From assembly GCA_016193585.1 (NCBI GenBank), contig JACPRW010000003.1:193649-257648 (forward strand): a DNA stretch of 64,000 bases, written 5' to 3'. The stretch's first letter is position 1. Every line of letters begins with the position of its first letter. Below the pieces are notes generated by a model. That model saw only the letters and a program-made list of their open reading frames with translations. It was not told the origin of the DNA and made no database searches. The DNA is from Candidatus Aenigmatarchaeota archaeon (GTDB lineage Archaea > Aenigmatarchaeota > Aenigmatarchaeia > GW2011-AR5). The position numbers were made by a program, and so were the translations under genes. Shown here in pieces: positions 17,064 through 29,100 of the stretch.

Positions 17064-19243
17064 GAGTACCCTCGCCAGCAGATGCGCACATGGCCGTTGT
17101 CGTAGACGAGGTCGCGGTCGCAGCCATAATGTTCTGCGACGACTATATCCGCGCCCCATTTTTCCGCAATCGACAGGTTTCTTTCAGATTCGAAGCGCAG
17201 CACGTCCGTGAGGCGTGCGTTATCCGAGTACTCCACGTACGGGTCCGCGACGACCTTGAGCCCTGCAAGCCCGGTGATGGCGTGGCCGTACCGCAGCGGC
17301 GCGAGCACGGTGCTGCTGCCGGAATGCATCGAGAGGTACTCCATTGCGCCGAGGCATTCGCCGGTCAGGAAAACATCGTCGCAGGGCCGCTTGAAGCCGG
17401 TCATCGTGTACAGGAACGGAATCATGCTGAGCAGCAGCATGATAATCACGACAGGGACGATGCGCCTGTTTTCCGAGGCCCACTGCGCCAGCAGCAGGCT
17501 GCCCGTGAAGGCGAGGGCGACGTTGAGCCTGAATGAAACGGTCATGTACAGGACGAGCAGCGCGGCGAACAGCGCGAACAGCTTCCTGTTGTTTCTGGAG
17601 AACCATGCAGCAAGGAGCACCAGCGGCAGGGAGAAGGCGAGCTCGCCAAACAGCGAGCTGATGCCCCAATGAACCAGATAACCCCATTCCTGGGGCGCAT
17701 TCTCGTAGGGCATGCCAACGGCGATGAGCGTTGGCGCATAGAGCGCTCCGAACAAGCCCGAGCCAAGGAGGAACGGCACGGCTACGGTGCGGTCAACCGT
17801 TTCCTGCCGGTAGAACCGCAGGCCCGCCGCGAAGAGCAGGAAGAGGACCAATGAAAAAGGATGCACCATAGCCGATGCGCCAAGCATGATGCCGGACAGA
17901 AGGTGCTGTCGTTGCACTGCATAGGCAAGGGAAAAGAACAGCAGTGCCAGTGAAAGCACGTGCATGAGATTCGCGGCGAGCAGCACAAAGACGAAGAATA
18001 CCATGACAAACGAGAGGATGAATACCGCGCGCGCCGCATGACGCAGTCCGAGAACGCCGGTGAAATACGCCATGGAGCAGACAAGAAGCGCATTCGCCAA
18101 AAGGCCGAACAATGACGTCGCAAGCGTACCCGGCTCAAGCCCGGTGAGCCAGAAGAACGCCGCCTTTGATGCAAAGTAACCGTGCGGAAAGCTGAGGGGC
18201 CTGCCTCCATAGCTGAGCGGGTCGTACACAGGGACCTTGTGCTCGTAGAACGTTTCGTCTGCCTGCCGCTCATAATAGACGTTCCATGGCGTGATGCCGG
18301 ACGGAAAGAACAGTGATGGCACCGCAGCGAGCGCCAGCACGACAGCCAGCATGATGAACAGAAACCGGTAATCAATCCTGGTAAGTGGTTTTTGCGCAGC
18401 AAATCGATTGCTGAAAAGAAGGGCGGCAAGCGCCATAATGACCAGCACGGGAACGACGTACGTTAAGTCTGCCAGTCCGGCTAACGACGAGGCAATAACA
18501 AGGCACGCAGCCGAGAACGCAATGATGTGCAGTGCGTTATTTTCATGTTTTCTGAAAAGCAGCAGGCCCGGAACGGCCAGCAGGAGTGCAAGAAGGGGGA
18601 ACGAAAAGCGCGGTTCGGCAGATGTTGCTCCTTCGCCAGATTCACCAGTGTCGAGACGTGCAGTAATGATATTTGTTCCTGCGTGCCTGATGCGGATATG
18701 TTCGGTAACCGTCCTGGTTTCTCCCGGCATGAGTTCAAGAGGCATTTCCCGTACTGTTTCGTTGTCGGCGAGCAGTGACACGTAGCTGACGCGGCCTTTG
18801 TTCATGCCATTCGTGGCGGTGATGCGGACAGGGACGCGTTCGTACTGCCGCGCCTCAGGCTGCACGGTAACCTGCACCGCGCTGTCTGAAGCTTCCGGCG
18901 GATTCTCGAAACGTTTTTCCGTAAGGAACCACACGCTCCGTCCGCCGCTGCTGACAGAAATATTGAGTGCACCGTACGGGACGTCGATGCATACAGGGTT
19001 TGCCGAAACGACGGATGCTGACGTGCCATTAACAAGAATAGAACCGTCCGTTTCGGCAGCGTACCTGAAACAGAGAGGCTGACCTTCGTATAGTAGGTAG
19101 TCCCGTTCATAGAGGCGCAACTCGGTGGCGTTGCTGAAATAATCGAAGCCGGCAAGGTCCCAGGTGCTGAAAAACAGTGGCAACAGCGCCGCAGCAAAGA
19201 ACGCAACCGCCAGTGCAAGAGAAGGCGCCTCCCCTACATTCAT
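17060..19243 (-). CDS. Large polytopic membrane protein with an N-terminal ectodomain, probable GT-C glycosyltransferase
   Basis: The 727-residue protein starts with a membrane helix (about 8-26), then an ectodomain of about 180 residues containing a CARDB-like beta sandwich, then about 12 membrane helices up to residue 620 and a C-terminal soluble part of about 110 residues. The topology and its coupling to a PMT-type enzyme suggest a glycosyltransferase or oligosaccharide-handling protein, but the acidic motif expected in the first loop is not clear. Upstream, a TTTAAA box at about 19270 fits a leaderless message. The function is inferred. Confidence 0.6.
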   Translation of the reverse strand: MNVGEAPSLALAVAFFAAALLPLFFSTWDLAGFDYFSNATELRLYERDYLLYEGQPLCFRYAAETDGSILVNGTSASVVSANPVCIDVPYGALNISVSSGGRSVWFLTEKRFENPPEASDSAVQVTVQPEARQYERVPVRITATNGMNKGRVSYVSLLADNETVREMPLELMPGETRTVTEHIRIRHAGTNIITARLDTGESGEGATSAEPRFSFPLLALLLAVPGLLLFRKHENNALHIIAFSAACLVIASSLAGLADLTYVVPVLVIMALAALLFSNRFAAQKPLTRIDYRFLFIMLAVVLALAAVPSLFFPSGITPWNVYYERQADETFYEHKVPVYDPLSYGGRPLSFPHGYFASKAAFFWLTGLEPGTLATSLFGLLANALLVCSMAYFTGVLGLRHAARAVFILSFVMVFFVFVLLAANLMHVLSLALLFFSLAYAVQRQHLLSGIMLGASAMVHPFSLVLFLLFAAGLRFYRQETVDRTVAVPFLLGSGLFGALYAPTLIAVGMPYENAPQEWGYLVHWGISSLFGELAFSLPLVLLAAWFSRNNRKLFALFAALLVLYMTVSFRLNVALAFTGSLLLAQWASENRRIVPVVIIMLLLSMIPFLYTMTGFKRPCDDVFLTGECLGAMEYLSMHSGSSTVLAPLRYGHAITGLAGLKVVADPYVEYSDNARLTDVLRFESERNLSIAEKWGADIVVAEHYGCDRDLVYDNGHVRICWRGYS

Positions 19244-19328
19244 ACGTTAAATGTAGCGTTATTAAGCCCTTTAAAGGTACTTTCTCATAAGTTATAACAA
19301 AGGCAGTGCGCACAAGCATGGTGAATGC

Positions 19329-20822
19329 ATGAGAAGGAGCACTATAATATTATGGGCAATGGTCTCCCTGGCGTCGTTTTACTTTGCATACGAAATACTG
19401 TTCGTTTTCCCCAAGCTGGCGACACAGGGAGAAGTGCTTTTCAACACCGTGCTCATTGGAGCTGAGATACTGTGCGCGATGTTCAGCATCTATCTCTATC
19501 ACTCGGTATTCTGCGCGACCGAATGGAAGCACCCGAGGTACAAAGGCATCGCCTCGATGTCTTCCGTCCCGTTCGTGACCATACAAATCCCGACCTTCAA
19601 CGAGCCGGTGCGCGTACTTGCCGAAACTATCAACGCATGCAAGCGGCAGGACTACCCGAAAGACCGGTACAAAATCGTCGTCGCTGACGACTCCACAGAC
19701 GCAATGACCGTCAAAAGGATACACGGCCTGTGCAGGAAAAAGGGCGTTGTTTTTGTGCATAGGAATCACCGGAGGGGCTTTAAGGCAGGAGCGCTGAACG
19801 ACGCAGAGGCTCGTGTCGAAGGCGACGTCATCGCGCTCCTGGACGCGGACGACATGCCGGAGCCGTCGTTCCTTGCGCACTGCGTCGAAGTCCTCATGAG
19901 CGACAGCAACGTCGCCTTTGTTCAGACCCGGAACGCGGAGCGGAACGACAGGACAAATACCATAACCGGGATAGGACGGATGATACGCGACCTCTTCTTC
20001 GGCGCCATCATGAAAAGCAAGGACATGCGCAAGCTCGGCATTTTCTGCGGTTCAGGCGGCGTTATCAGGCGCCGTGCCCTGAGGCAGATGGGAGGCTGGC
20101 CAGAAGAAACGGTTACCGAGGACATCGACTTGTCGACCAAGCTGTTTGCGAGTGGTTACATTTCAAAGTACATCAATCCGGTGGAGTGCAGGGGGTTGCT
20201 TCCCACGACGTTCACTGGTCTTGCCGGCCAGACGTTCAGGTGGGCTCACGGCACCACGCACACCTTGCTGCTCAGGTGGAGAATGATACTGCGGATACCA
20301 TCGAAAACAAGGAAGCTTGAACACCTGTTGTCATGTTCGACGTACGTGCTGGGCCCCGCGATACTTGCCATAGACCTTCTCATGGTGGCGCATTTGCTGT
20401 TCCGCATACCTATTTTTCATATGTACGAGCCGTGGTCTATATGGATATTCGGCGTCGGATTCACGCTCAGCTCGTTCTCCGCGCTCCTTTTCGTTCAGAT
20501 GGCCGATGAAAAGATATCGATGAAGCGGCTGTTCATGTACATCTTCGCGGTATACGGACTCGCGGTCAACTTCACTATAGCTGCGGCCAGCGCGTTCATC
20601 GGGAGGAAATCCGCGTTTTTCAGGACGCCGCGCTCCGCAGGCAGGAAAGATTACGTGAAGCTTATGGGACGCTACTGGATTGAAGCGCTGATAGGTCTGG
20701 TTTCCTTGTACGCAGGCCTTACCTCGCTTACCAACCCTGTCTACAACGTGCAGGCGACATGGGTCATATTCTTCGGTGTAGGCTTCCTGACAGCGCCTAT
20801 TCTTGCCTTGAAGTATGGGTGA
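19329..20822 (+). CDS. Cellulose-synthase-like processive GT2
   Basis: The 497-residue protein has two N-terminal membrane helices (5-25, 37-58), a cytosolic GT-A domain, and about four to five C-terminal helices. The full processive signature is present: D-D-S at about 121-123, D-A-D at about 174-176, T-E-D near 262 and Q-T-F-R-W near 303, which is the Q-x-x-R-W motif. Such enzymes polymerise and export beta-linked polysaccharide. The downstream Yip1-like gene starts inside its stop codon. The polymer made is unknown, but a surface glycan is expected. Confidence 0.87.
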   Translation: MRRSTIILWAMVSLASFYFAYEILFVFPKLATQGEVLFNTVLIGAEILCAMFSIYLYHSVFCATEWKHPRYKGIASMSSVPFVTIQIPTFNEPVRVLAETINACKRQDYPKDRYKIVVADDSTDAMTVKRIHGLCRKKGVVFVHRNHRRGFKAGALNDAEARVEGDVIALLDADDMPEPSFLAHCVEVLMSDSNVAFVQTRNAERNDRTNTITGIGRMIRDLFFGAIMKSKDMRKLGIFCGSGGVIRRRALRQMGGWPEETVTEDIDLSTKLFASGYISKYINPVECRGLLPTTFTGLAGQTFRWAHGTTHTLLLRWRMILRIPSKTRKLEHLLSCSTYVLGPAILAIDLLMVAHLLFRIPIFHMYEPWSIWIFGVGFTLSSFSALLFVQMADEKISMKRLFMYIFAVYGLAVNFTIAAASAFIGRKSAFFRTPRSAGRKDYVKLMGRYWIEALIGLVSLYAGLTSLTNPVYNVQATWVIFFGVGFLTAPILALKYG

Positions 20823-21376
20823 GAAGATTGCTTAAAAACAAGATACTCCTCGACAATCCCAGCGACTTCTTTACAAGGAAAAAGGAGCGTACCGCAGAAA
20901 TGATTGCCTATGCGGCATGTTTCGTGCTGCTGTTCGCAACGCTCAACGAGCTGTCGATAATGGCAGGCATTACGCAGTACATACCGAAGGCGGGGCACCT
21001 GCAGTCGATTGTTATTAACTTCTTCTCGATAAGCGGCGGGCTGGTCATTCTCGCCGTCATCCTTGCTTTCATCACGGCAACGTTTACCAGGTTCAAGCAT
21101 TTCAGCCAGAACATGCCGAAGAGCTTTTTCCTGCTCAGCTATTCCTTCACGCCCATGTTCCTCATGGGTTGGGTGCCGTTCCTGGTGATAAAAATAATGG
21201 CACTGGCATGGTCGCTCTTTTTCCTCGCCTTGGGCATCAGAATTAAGTTCAGGGAATCGATGAAGAACTCCTTCTACATCACCGGCATGGTGCTGCTGGC
21301 CATCCTGTTGCTCAGCTTCATCTCGCAGAACTATATCCTTGGCGTCGTGCCGAACTACCTGCTTTCAAACACATAG
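20819..21376 (+). CDS. Yip1-like polytopic membrane protein
   Basis: The start chosen is the GTG at 20819, which overlaps the preceding stop as GTGA; the frame is open further upstream but would then overlap the glycosyltransferase. The 185-residue product begins with L-L-x-N-P-x-D-F-F, common at the start of archaeal Yip1-domain proteins, and has five membrane helices. It is coupled to the processive glycosyltransferase and may help its assembly or export; this is inference. Confidence 0.65.
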   Translation: MRRLLKNKILLDNPSDFFTRKKERTAEMIAYAACFVLLFATLNELSIMAGITQYIPKAGHLQSIVINFFSISGGLVILAVILAFITATFTRFKHFSQNMPKSFFLLSYSFTPMFLMGWVPFLVIKIMALAWSLFFLALGIRIKFRESMKNSFYITGMVLLAILLLSFISQNYILGVVPNYLLSNT

Positions 21377-21379
21377 AAA

Positions 21380-21946
21380 TTAGATGCGCACGTTCATGAC
21401 GACGAGCGCGAGCTTGTCGCCGGCCAGCGTCAGGTTCTTGTAGCTCGTTCCCCGAAGATACACGATACTACCGTCGAGCGTGAGCGATGTTTCGGCGGCG
21501 CCGGTGTCCGGTCCCATGAGCCAGAGTGCGTCGGTAAGATTCGGCTTCTCTATTTCGCCGTCAGCGTCGTACCACGTGTCGCCAAGATAGTATGCCGGGC
21601 TGAACCGCATCACCTTGCCCTCGTAGGCGAAGTACGTCCTGAGCTTGTCGATGACGTTGATGGACACGACCTGGAAATAGCCGTTGTCCGTGGAGCTTGA
21701 ACCATCAAAAACGATGGTTATAGCATCGGCCTGCGTAAACAGGCTTCGTATCCCTGTCTCGTCATTGGCAGGAACCTTTGAAGCTTCCCGGATGTCATGC
21801 GTGAACACATACACCTGCGAGCCATGGCCGGGAATCGTTATCTCCTTGACAGGCGCCGGCGACGTACAGCCTGCTACAAGAACGAGCGCGACGAGGAGCG
21901 ATGCTTTATGCACGACAACACCGGGACTACTTGCGCAACAATGCAT
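21380..21946 (-). CDS. Predicted lipoprotein, unknown function
   Basis: The 188-residue protein has a hydrophobic N-terminus ending in L-V-A-G-C, a lipobox, at about residues 22-26. The rest is a compact beta-rich domain with no cysteines, ending in V-V-M-N-V-R-I. The precise start is uncertain: a GTG about ten codons in would give a more usual signal peptide. It is convergent with the Yip1-like gene, three bases away. No family is recognised. Confidence 0.6.
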   Translation of the reverse strand: MHCCASSPGVVVHKASLLVALVLVAGCTSPAPVKEITIPGHGSQVYVFTHDIREASKVPANDETGIRSLFTQADAITIVFDGSSSTDNGYFQVVSINVIDKLRTYFAYEGKVMRFSPAYYLGDTWYDADGEIEKPNLTDALWLMGPDTGAAETSLTLDGSIVYLRGTSYKNLTLAGDKLALVVMNVRI

Positions 21947-21975
21947 AAAAACCTGTTGATGAGCTAGGGCGGCAG

Positions 21976-23193
21976 CTAATGGTAGTATCGTATGAACAGG
22001 TATACCGACACTGCTATGACAATGCCCGCAAGAAGAAGGAATATGACGGAGTTGTCCTGACCTGTCGCCTGCGAAGGCACGGTGGTTGTTGTCGGGCGGA
22101 TGGTCGTGGTCGTTGCCGGAGCGAGAGTAGCTGCGGCAATGGTGGTGGACTCTATCTTGGTCAGGTTCTTTTTGACGGTGTAGGACATATCTTTGCTCTC
22201 CCCTTTCTTCACCTCGTCAAAAGACCACTGCACGATGGGGTCTGCTTGTAATATAACCGGCTTGAGGCCGAGGAACACGAGGTCATTCGCACTCGCCGCG
22301 ACTGATTTCGGTATGACCTCGACAACCTTGATGTTCGTTGCATCAACCGGCGACGAGAATGACAGCGTTACTTTCGTAACGGTCGTCGATTTGCCCGTAT
22401 CCTTCGCAGTGACAAGGAACACTTCCACGCTCTTCGATACCAAGACCGGCTGGGACGAGGACGACTGCATGTTCTGCTTGATTTCCTGCAGTGCCTCCTT
22501 TGCGGTTTCGGTCACTGCAGTGGCAAGCGCTTGGTCTACCGTCTGCTCGACGCGCTCCGTGACAACAGACGTCACGACGCTTGCTTCGGCAACTTTCTCG
22601 ACCTTGACGGTCCCTGCATTGACTTCGGTGAGTCCAAGTGATTCAGGAGGGACGACCATAACGACTTCAGTGACCGTTGCTTGTTCCGTCACTTCAACAG
22701 GCGTTCCAAGATTTTGCACCGGAGGAAGGGTGGTGGTTGTCGTCGTTGCAGGAACAGTCGTCGTAGTCGTGGCAGAAACGGTGCTCGCAGAGCCGCTGCT
22801 GCCTCCCCCGCCGCCACTCGATTCGACGCACCCGTTGGTACACGCCCTGCCCGACGAGCAGCCGGAATTGTCACTGGTGCACGATTCGCCGGAATCGCAG
22901 TAACCGTCGCCGCAGGTCGGGTCAGAGGAGCGGCACACGTTATGCACGCAATAACCTGATGAGCAGGATACGTCCATGCACGTATCGTTCGTTGAAGGGC
23001 AGTTTGTCGATGCGGCAGTGCAGGCATCGCCGTTGCTGAGCAGGTAGGTGCCGCCTCCATAAGGACCTGCGTCGCCGCCGGGGCCTGCTGTTCCGTTTGC
23101 CGGACCCGTCGTTGTTTCAGCCGAGCCGACAGACGCGAAAAGTAAAGAAACAACAACTAAACAAAGGATTCCCCCACCCCTCATGCTATCCAC
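21976..23193 (-). CDS. Cell-surface protein with cysteine-rich head, Thr-rich linkers and C-terminal membrane anchor
   Basis: The 405-residue protein has a signal peptide, a cysteine-rich part (about 50-125) with C-G-D-G-x-C-D-S-G-E-S-C, a T-rich linker, a beta and helical domain of about 200 residues, a second T-rich linker, and a C-terminal membrane helix followed by a short tail. It starts either at the GTG at 23193, which shares one base with the stop of the giant gene, or at the ATG at 23184. The giant upstream protein has no anchor of its own, so this protein may hold it on the surface; that is inference. Confidence 0.75.
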   Translation of the reverse strand: MDSMRGGGILCLVVVSLLFASVGSAETTTGPANGTAGPGGDAGPYGGGTYLLSNGDACTAASTNCPSTNDTCMDVSCSSGYCVHNVCRSSDPTCGDGYCDSGESCTSDNSGCSSGRACTNGCVESSGGGGGSSGSASTVSATTTTTVPATTTTTTLPPVQNLGTPVEVTEQATVTEVVMVVPPESLGLTEVNAGTVKVEKVAEASVVTSVVTERVEQTVDQALATAVTETAKEALQEIKQNMQSSSSQPVLVSKSVEVFLVTAKDTGKSTTVTKVTLSFSSPVDATNIKVVEVIPKSVAASANDLVFLGLKPVILQADPIVQWSFDEVKKGESKDMSYTVKKNLTKIESTTIAAATLAPATTTTIRPTTTTVPSQATGQDNSVIFLLLAGIVIAVSVYLFIRYYH

Positions 23194-26100
23194 TATGAAT
23201 TTTGAAGCGAATACGTCGTTGAATATGACCCTGAAACCGTGGTCGTCGGCAGCTTCTGCTTGAGCGTGAGGTTTGCCTGGTAGCCCGCCACTGCAGAATC
23301 ATCATCAACAAGCGTGATGTTCGCCGCAGTTGCCATGCTCGTCGTGATGTTGTACGCCGTGCTGTTGTGCGTTATCGTCGTCATGTCGTTTCCTGAAACG
23401 CTGATTGAATTGGCACCGGAAGCCCAGTTCGCGAGCGTGAACTTGATGTTCTGGCTGCTTGAATTCACCCGTATGGTCCACTGCCAGTAGTCATAGCCGT
23501 TTGGTATTGCCGTTGTATCATCTGCTGTCACGTTGATAGTGTTCACATACACGGTCGTGTTCATGGTGAAGGTTCTTGTGCTGCTTCTCTGGTTGCCTGC
23601 GATATCTGATGCATTGATGGTTATGGTGTGTGCGCCTTCAGAGAGCGTCGTTGACGAATCGAACGAGCAGTTGTAGGTCCTGCCGTTGTCGCTGGTGTCG
23701 CAGCGGGCTCCTGAAAAGCCGAGGCTTCCGTTGAGGCTGTCGGCAAGCGCAATGGACGTTACATTCACCTTTGAAGCTGATACGTTGTCCTGGACAGTGA
23801 ACGTGACGGTCGGCGTCGCGTCGCTCAGGGTCGCGTTCGCCGGCGCACTGATGGTTATGGCAGGCGCTACGGTATCGAGCGTGAAGACGATTGCGTTGCA
23901 GCCGGCAATGCCCTGGCTGTTGTTCACGCAGACGCGGAGCGTCCTGTCGCCGTCAGCGACTGAGCTGACAGCCATAGTGAAATTGACGTCCTCGCTCGCC
24001 TCATCAAAGGTTCCGTCGGTCGCCACGCTGATGTTCCCTATGCGCACGTTTTCTATCTCATAGTATACGCTGCTGAGCGTGTAAAGGTTATTGGTTGCGC
24101 TGAGTGTTACCGTCGTGCTGCCATTGATGATTCTGTCAGCATCGCCGAGGGTGATGTTCATGACCGTTGGCGTGCTCTGGGCGTCAACCGTCCACGTAAC
24201 CGACCTGTTGGCATTATTTCCTGCCGAATCAGTGCAGCTTACGCCTACGGTCTTCGAGCCGCTTGTCAGGCTGCTGAGGTTCTGCTCATGGACGGTAGTT
24301 CCGGTGGTCGCCATGCTCGGTGCAGTGCTCGTGGTAATATTGTACGTGCAGGTGGCGGTTTCGCCCGTGAGGACGGTCAGCGTGACATTCGTTCCGAGCA
24401 CGCTGCCACTGACAGGATTACTTATAACAACCGCCGGGTTGACGGTATCTTTGGTGAACGTGGCGAACTCTGAAGAGGTCACGTTATTGCCTGCAGCATC
24501 CTGCGCCCTTGCGTAAATCCTGTTCTGGCCTTCCAGCGTGTTGTTGCTCGACCACACATTGAAGTTGGTGGCATAGGTTGCAGCTCCGATGCTGGATGCT
24601 ACGTTGACCCACGTGCCGTTTGCATTGACCTTGTACTGGACAAAGCTCAGCTGGTAATTATCAGAAAAGTCTATATCGACGATGCTTCCCTGGTCTGCAT
24701 TGTAAGGCCCGTAAGAGTTGTTGTTGAACGTGAACGTAGGCGCCGTTATGTCTATTCTTATGCCATTTGATGCAACGAAACCGGACGTCAGTCCTGCCCT
24801 GTCAACAGCACGCACCCTCAGCGAATAATTGCCGCCTTCAACAAGTCCTGACTGGGTATACGAGGTAGATGACGTGTTTGCGACAAGTATTGCGTAAGTG
24901 CCGCTTGCTGTGCTGTTAAGCTCCACGGTGTAGTAGCTTATTCCCGAACCGGAGCCGTCAGAAGGCACTGTCCAGTTCCATGTGACAACCCCGTCTGTGT
25001 CCCATACGCCAGAGTCTTCGACAGATGATATGTCGCTTGGCACGGTGTTATCGACAGTCACCGTCATGTTCTGCGATGCAAGCGTGTTGTTTGTAGTATC
25101 TGCCACAACAGCCCATATTCTTCGTGTTCCATCGTTAACTGCGCTTGTCGACCATGTCACGCTCCAAGGAGCGGACGTATCAGTGCCTATGATATCCGTT
25201 TCGTTGTAGAATGTGACGTTCTTGACAGCTATTCCATCAGCTACAGAAGCTATTATTACGACAGCTCCGGTAACAACCGAACCGTTTGCAGGACTGGTAA
25301 TGGCAACGCTCTGAGGTGCGGTATTGTCAACGGTGACCGATACAATGGATGATTCAACAGTGTTGCCAGCGTTGTCGTAAGCCTTTACCTTTATCGAGTG
25401 CGCTCCGTCTCCTGTCAGTGAAGTCGTCCAGCTCATGTCATACGTCGAAGTCGTGTCAGTGAAGTTCAATGCGCCGTCGATGTAGAACTCGACCTGCTGT
25501 ATGCCAGAGCCCCCTGTATCGCTTACCGACGTCGTAATTATCCATGTCCCATTGATGGTCATGCCATTTGAAGGCGATGATACCGAAGCGCTAGGCACCG
25601 TGTTGTCGACAATAACCCTTTCCACTTCCGTATCAGTTCCTGACTGGTTGACTGAGTCGTAAACAGTAACGGTCACATTGTACGTGCCCTCAGCAGCATT
25701 CACAGCTAATGTTACAACATCAGTCCTTGTGCCTGAGCCAGGGCTTGATACAGTCAGCGTGCCGACAGTTGTCGAGCTGTTGGTGATGTTGATAACAACT
25801 CTGCTAGGGTTAGCTTCCGTAATCGTATAAGTGACGTTAAGCGCCTGCCCTCCTCTCCTGTATTTCATTGCAACAGGGTCAACTATGTTAACGGTAGGCG
25901 CTGTATTGTCCACGGTTATTGTCAGGTTAGTTGAAGTCAGTGTGTTGTTGGCATTGTCAGAAACAACTACCCAGACAGCACGCCTCCCATCATTGGCTGT
26001 TGTAGTAGCCCATGCAATGCTCCAAGGAGCAGAGGTATCGGTGCCTACGACGCCTGATTCATTGTACAACGTTACATTTTTCACGTCAATTGCATCAGAT

Positions 26101-29100
26101 ACAGCCACGACGAAGTCTACACTGCCTATAACTACGGAATTGTTTGCAGGCGATGTTATGGCAGCAGAGTCAGGAGCGCCGTTGTCAACATTGATTGAAA
26201 CAATGGACGACTCAACGCTGTTATTGGCGTTGTCATACGCCTTGACCTTTATTGAGTGAGAACCGTCACCGACGAGCGTTGTGACCCAGCTGAAGTCGTA
26301 CGTTGACGTAGTATCAGTGAAGTTCAATGCGCCGTCGATGTAGAACTCCACCCTGTTGATGCCGGAGCCGCTGCCGTCAGAAACGGTTGTCGTTAGTATC
26401 CATGTCCCATTGATGGTCATGCCATTTGAAGGCGACGTAACAGAAGCGGTGGGGTTGGTGTTGTCAACGGTTATGTTAACAGCGCTTGCATTGAGCGAAT
26501 TGCCTGCCTTGTCTATAACACGGGCGCAGATTATTCTTGAGCCGCCGTCGTCAGCGGCAGTTGTCGCCCACGTGACTTCGTAAGGCTGGGCTGTTGCATT
26601 GCCTATAGGGCCGGACCCGCAGTCATTCTTGAAGAATTCCACCCTGTCTATGCCTGCCGTTGCATCAGCGCCTGACGCATTGATGAGTATGCTTCCGCTT
26701 AGGTTATGGCCGGCGAACGGCCGTGTTAATGTCGCCGATGAAGGCGCGGTAACGTCAACGGTCAGCGTCCTTGTAGCGGACCACGAGCCTGACTGGTTGG
26801 CGCTGTTGTAGGCGCGGACTTTCCAGTAATATTTTGCATCAGCTATGGCCGTGCCAGGCGTGAAGCTCGTTGTCGAAACGTTTGCTGTGATGTTGTAAGA
26901 CGAGAAGTCCGAAGCGTCATCTACGAGTATCTCGTACATCAGGGTATTTGCTACGGAAGACCACGAAAATGTAGGCGTGTTGTCTGCGGTGACGGCTGTA
27001 TCATTAGGGTCCGATAACGAAGGCACTCCTGCGCCGAGAGGTCTGAGGAAGTACGTGTAATCAGTAGCCAGTCCCTGCGGCAACACCGAGCCGTTTATCT
27101 GGTATGTCGCGCCTGTTCCCGAAGCAGGGTCAGGGTCTACGATATCAGTGTAGTTGGTTCTTGTTATTTTTATCTGGAAGTATGAGCTGTTCCCTATGTT
27201 GGCGAAGTTGTACTGCCCGTTCTGGCCGCTGCCTGCAGTGTTGTCGCCTGTTCTCTGGCAGTTGCCCGAAGGCGCGCCGCACAGCAGCAGCGTCTGCGTG
27301 CATGAGCTTACCGTGGTGCTGGTACAGTTATACAGCCTTACCGTGGCATCGGTTACCAGGTCGTTGGTATTGTAATCGCGGACTATGACCTTGACGCCGG
27401 TGTCGAGCGTTGTGTTGATCGAGGCGCTCAGCGTCACATCGTTGAGGTCAGGCGTCGCGCCATCGCCGTTCGTAACTGAATCCTTTGTCAGGTAGTTAGA
27501 CTTGTCAAATCGTATGTCGACCACGTTTATCACGGAGGCATACAGACGGTACGTGCCGGTGTTGTTTGTGATGGTGGTCGCGAGGACGTTGGCGTTGCCG
27601 TTGTCCTTGATGGTGACATTCACGTCTGATATGTTGAGTGCCGTATTGTACGATTCTGTCACGTTGCCCATGAGCTTGCCGTCCACGGATACGTTTACAG
27701 TGCTGCCTGCCGTAGATGTGAAGTTCCGGTAGCTGAAGAACTGGCTCACGCCCTCGCTGTCGTTCACCTGGAGGAAGTATCCCGTATCCCCGTCTTCCTG
27801 CTCGAAGAAGACCTCAAAGTCATTGGCGCTTGTATATTTGTTGTTTGAAGGCTCCTCAAGGATGGTTGAATGCGCAACCGTGCCGCAGACACCAAAGCTG
27901 CTAAAGGAAGCTATTTCATCGCAAACAAATATCGTATTGCCCGCAGCTTCCAGATCCTCGTGGGTTTCCCCGTATACGACAGAAACATTCACTTCAAGGT
28001 CAGATGCCAGGCTTTTTGTTTTATTCAGTCTGAGTGTTGACGCAATATCGCTGTAGAAATTGACCATGTCGCCTGAACCTCCGTGCGTGGAGTTCACGTA
28101 CATCCTGTACAGGCTGTCTGTACCGTTGTCAGCAACGATTGCAAGATAATCTATGGCTGTTGAGCCTTCTACATCTGCACCAACTGATAGGATATCTGTT
28201 GTAAGGACTGCATTGCTCAGGTCAGGAACCTCTCCCGAGAGCTTTCTGTCAAAGCCGACTGAAGCGTTTGTATTGCTGCTGAGCGTGAATCCGGCTCTCA
28301 TGCATGTCGAATAAACATTTGTGCCGTCGCCGAATGTGACATTAGCATAATACGTTGTCCCGTCCTGCCCTTCAAAGTACTGCGTATAGTCCACGCCTGA
28401 AGCGTCGGAAGGATGCTCAGGCTCGCTGCTCAGGCGGTTGACAGCGCATGTGTTGCTGTCCCAGACAGTTACGTTGTCATCTACTCCTTCCAGGTCAGTA
28501 TGCGCCTCTCCTGTCACGCTGCTTACATTGAATGTGAAATTAGTTGAGGCTGAGCCGCCCACAGGAGCAAAGTTCTTTGCCGTCCTGACAAGCTGCGATG
28601 TTGTGCTGTCAGAAGTGAAATTGACGTCCGTATCGGATGAGCCGTTAAAGTAAGCGACAAAGGTGTCAGGCGCTGTTGCAGTGACAACAGTAGCGTTGAC
28701 TTCCCAGTTTGCGCTGTTGCCGTCGTTGTCAAGATAAATCTGTGTCAGCCCGTTGGCAAGGGTGCCATTTACTTTTACCGTAAGATTGTATGCTACAGAG
28801 CCTCCTGCAGTGTCCATCACTACTTCTGTGTTTATGCAGGTTGTGTAGTTGTTGAAGACATTGTCGTCAACAACACTCATGTACAATGTGCCGCCGCCAT
28901 TTGGCCAGGCATAGTATTGCGTGAAATTCGTTGAAGCAGCCGTTATCAGGTCCTCGCTGCTAATCTGCGTGCCGCAGAGCGCGTCGCTGTAGAGCCTTAC
29001 AGCATCGCCTGATGCTGTGTTCGCCAAGTCTGTGTGCAGCGTGCCGTTTACCTTTGAGACATTGAGAGTTGCATTCATAAGGTCCAGAAGATTAACGCTC

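Noticed and set aside
16329-17105. 258-codon open frame on the plus strand
   Set aside because: It is antisense to the GT-C glycosyltransferase gene and has a composition typical of a shadow frame.
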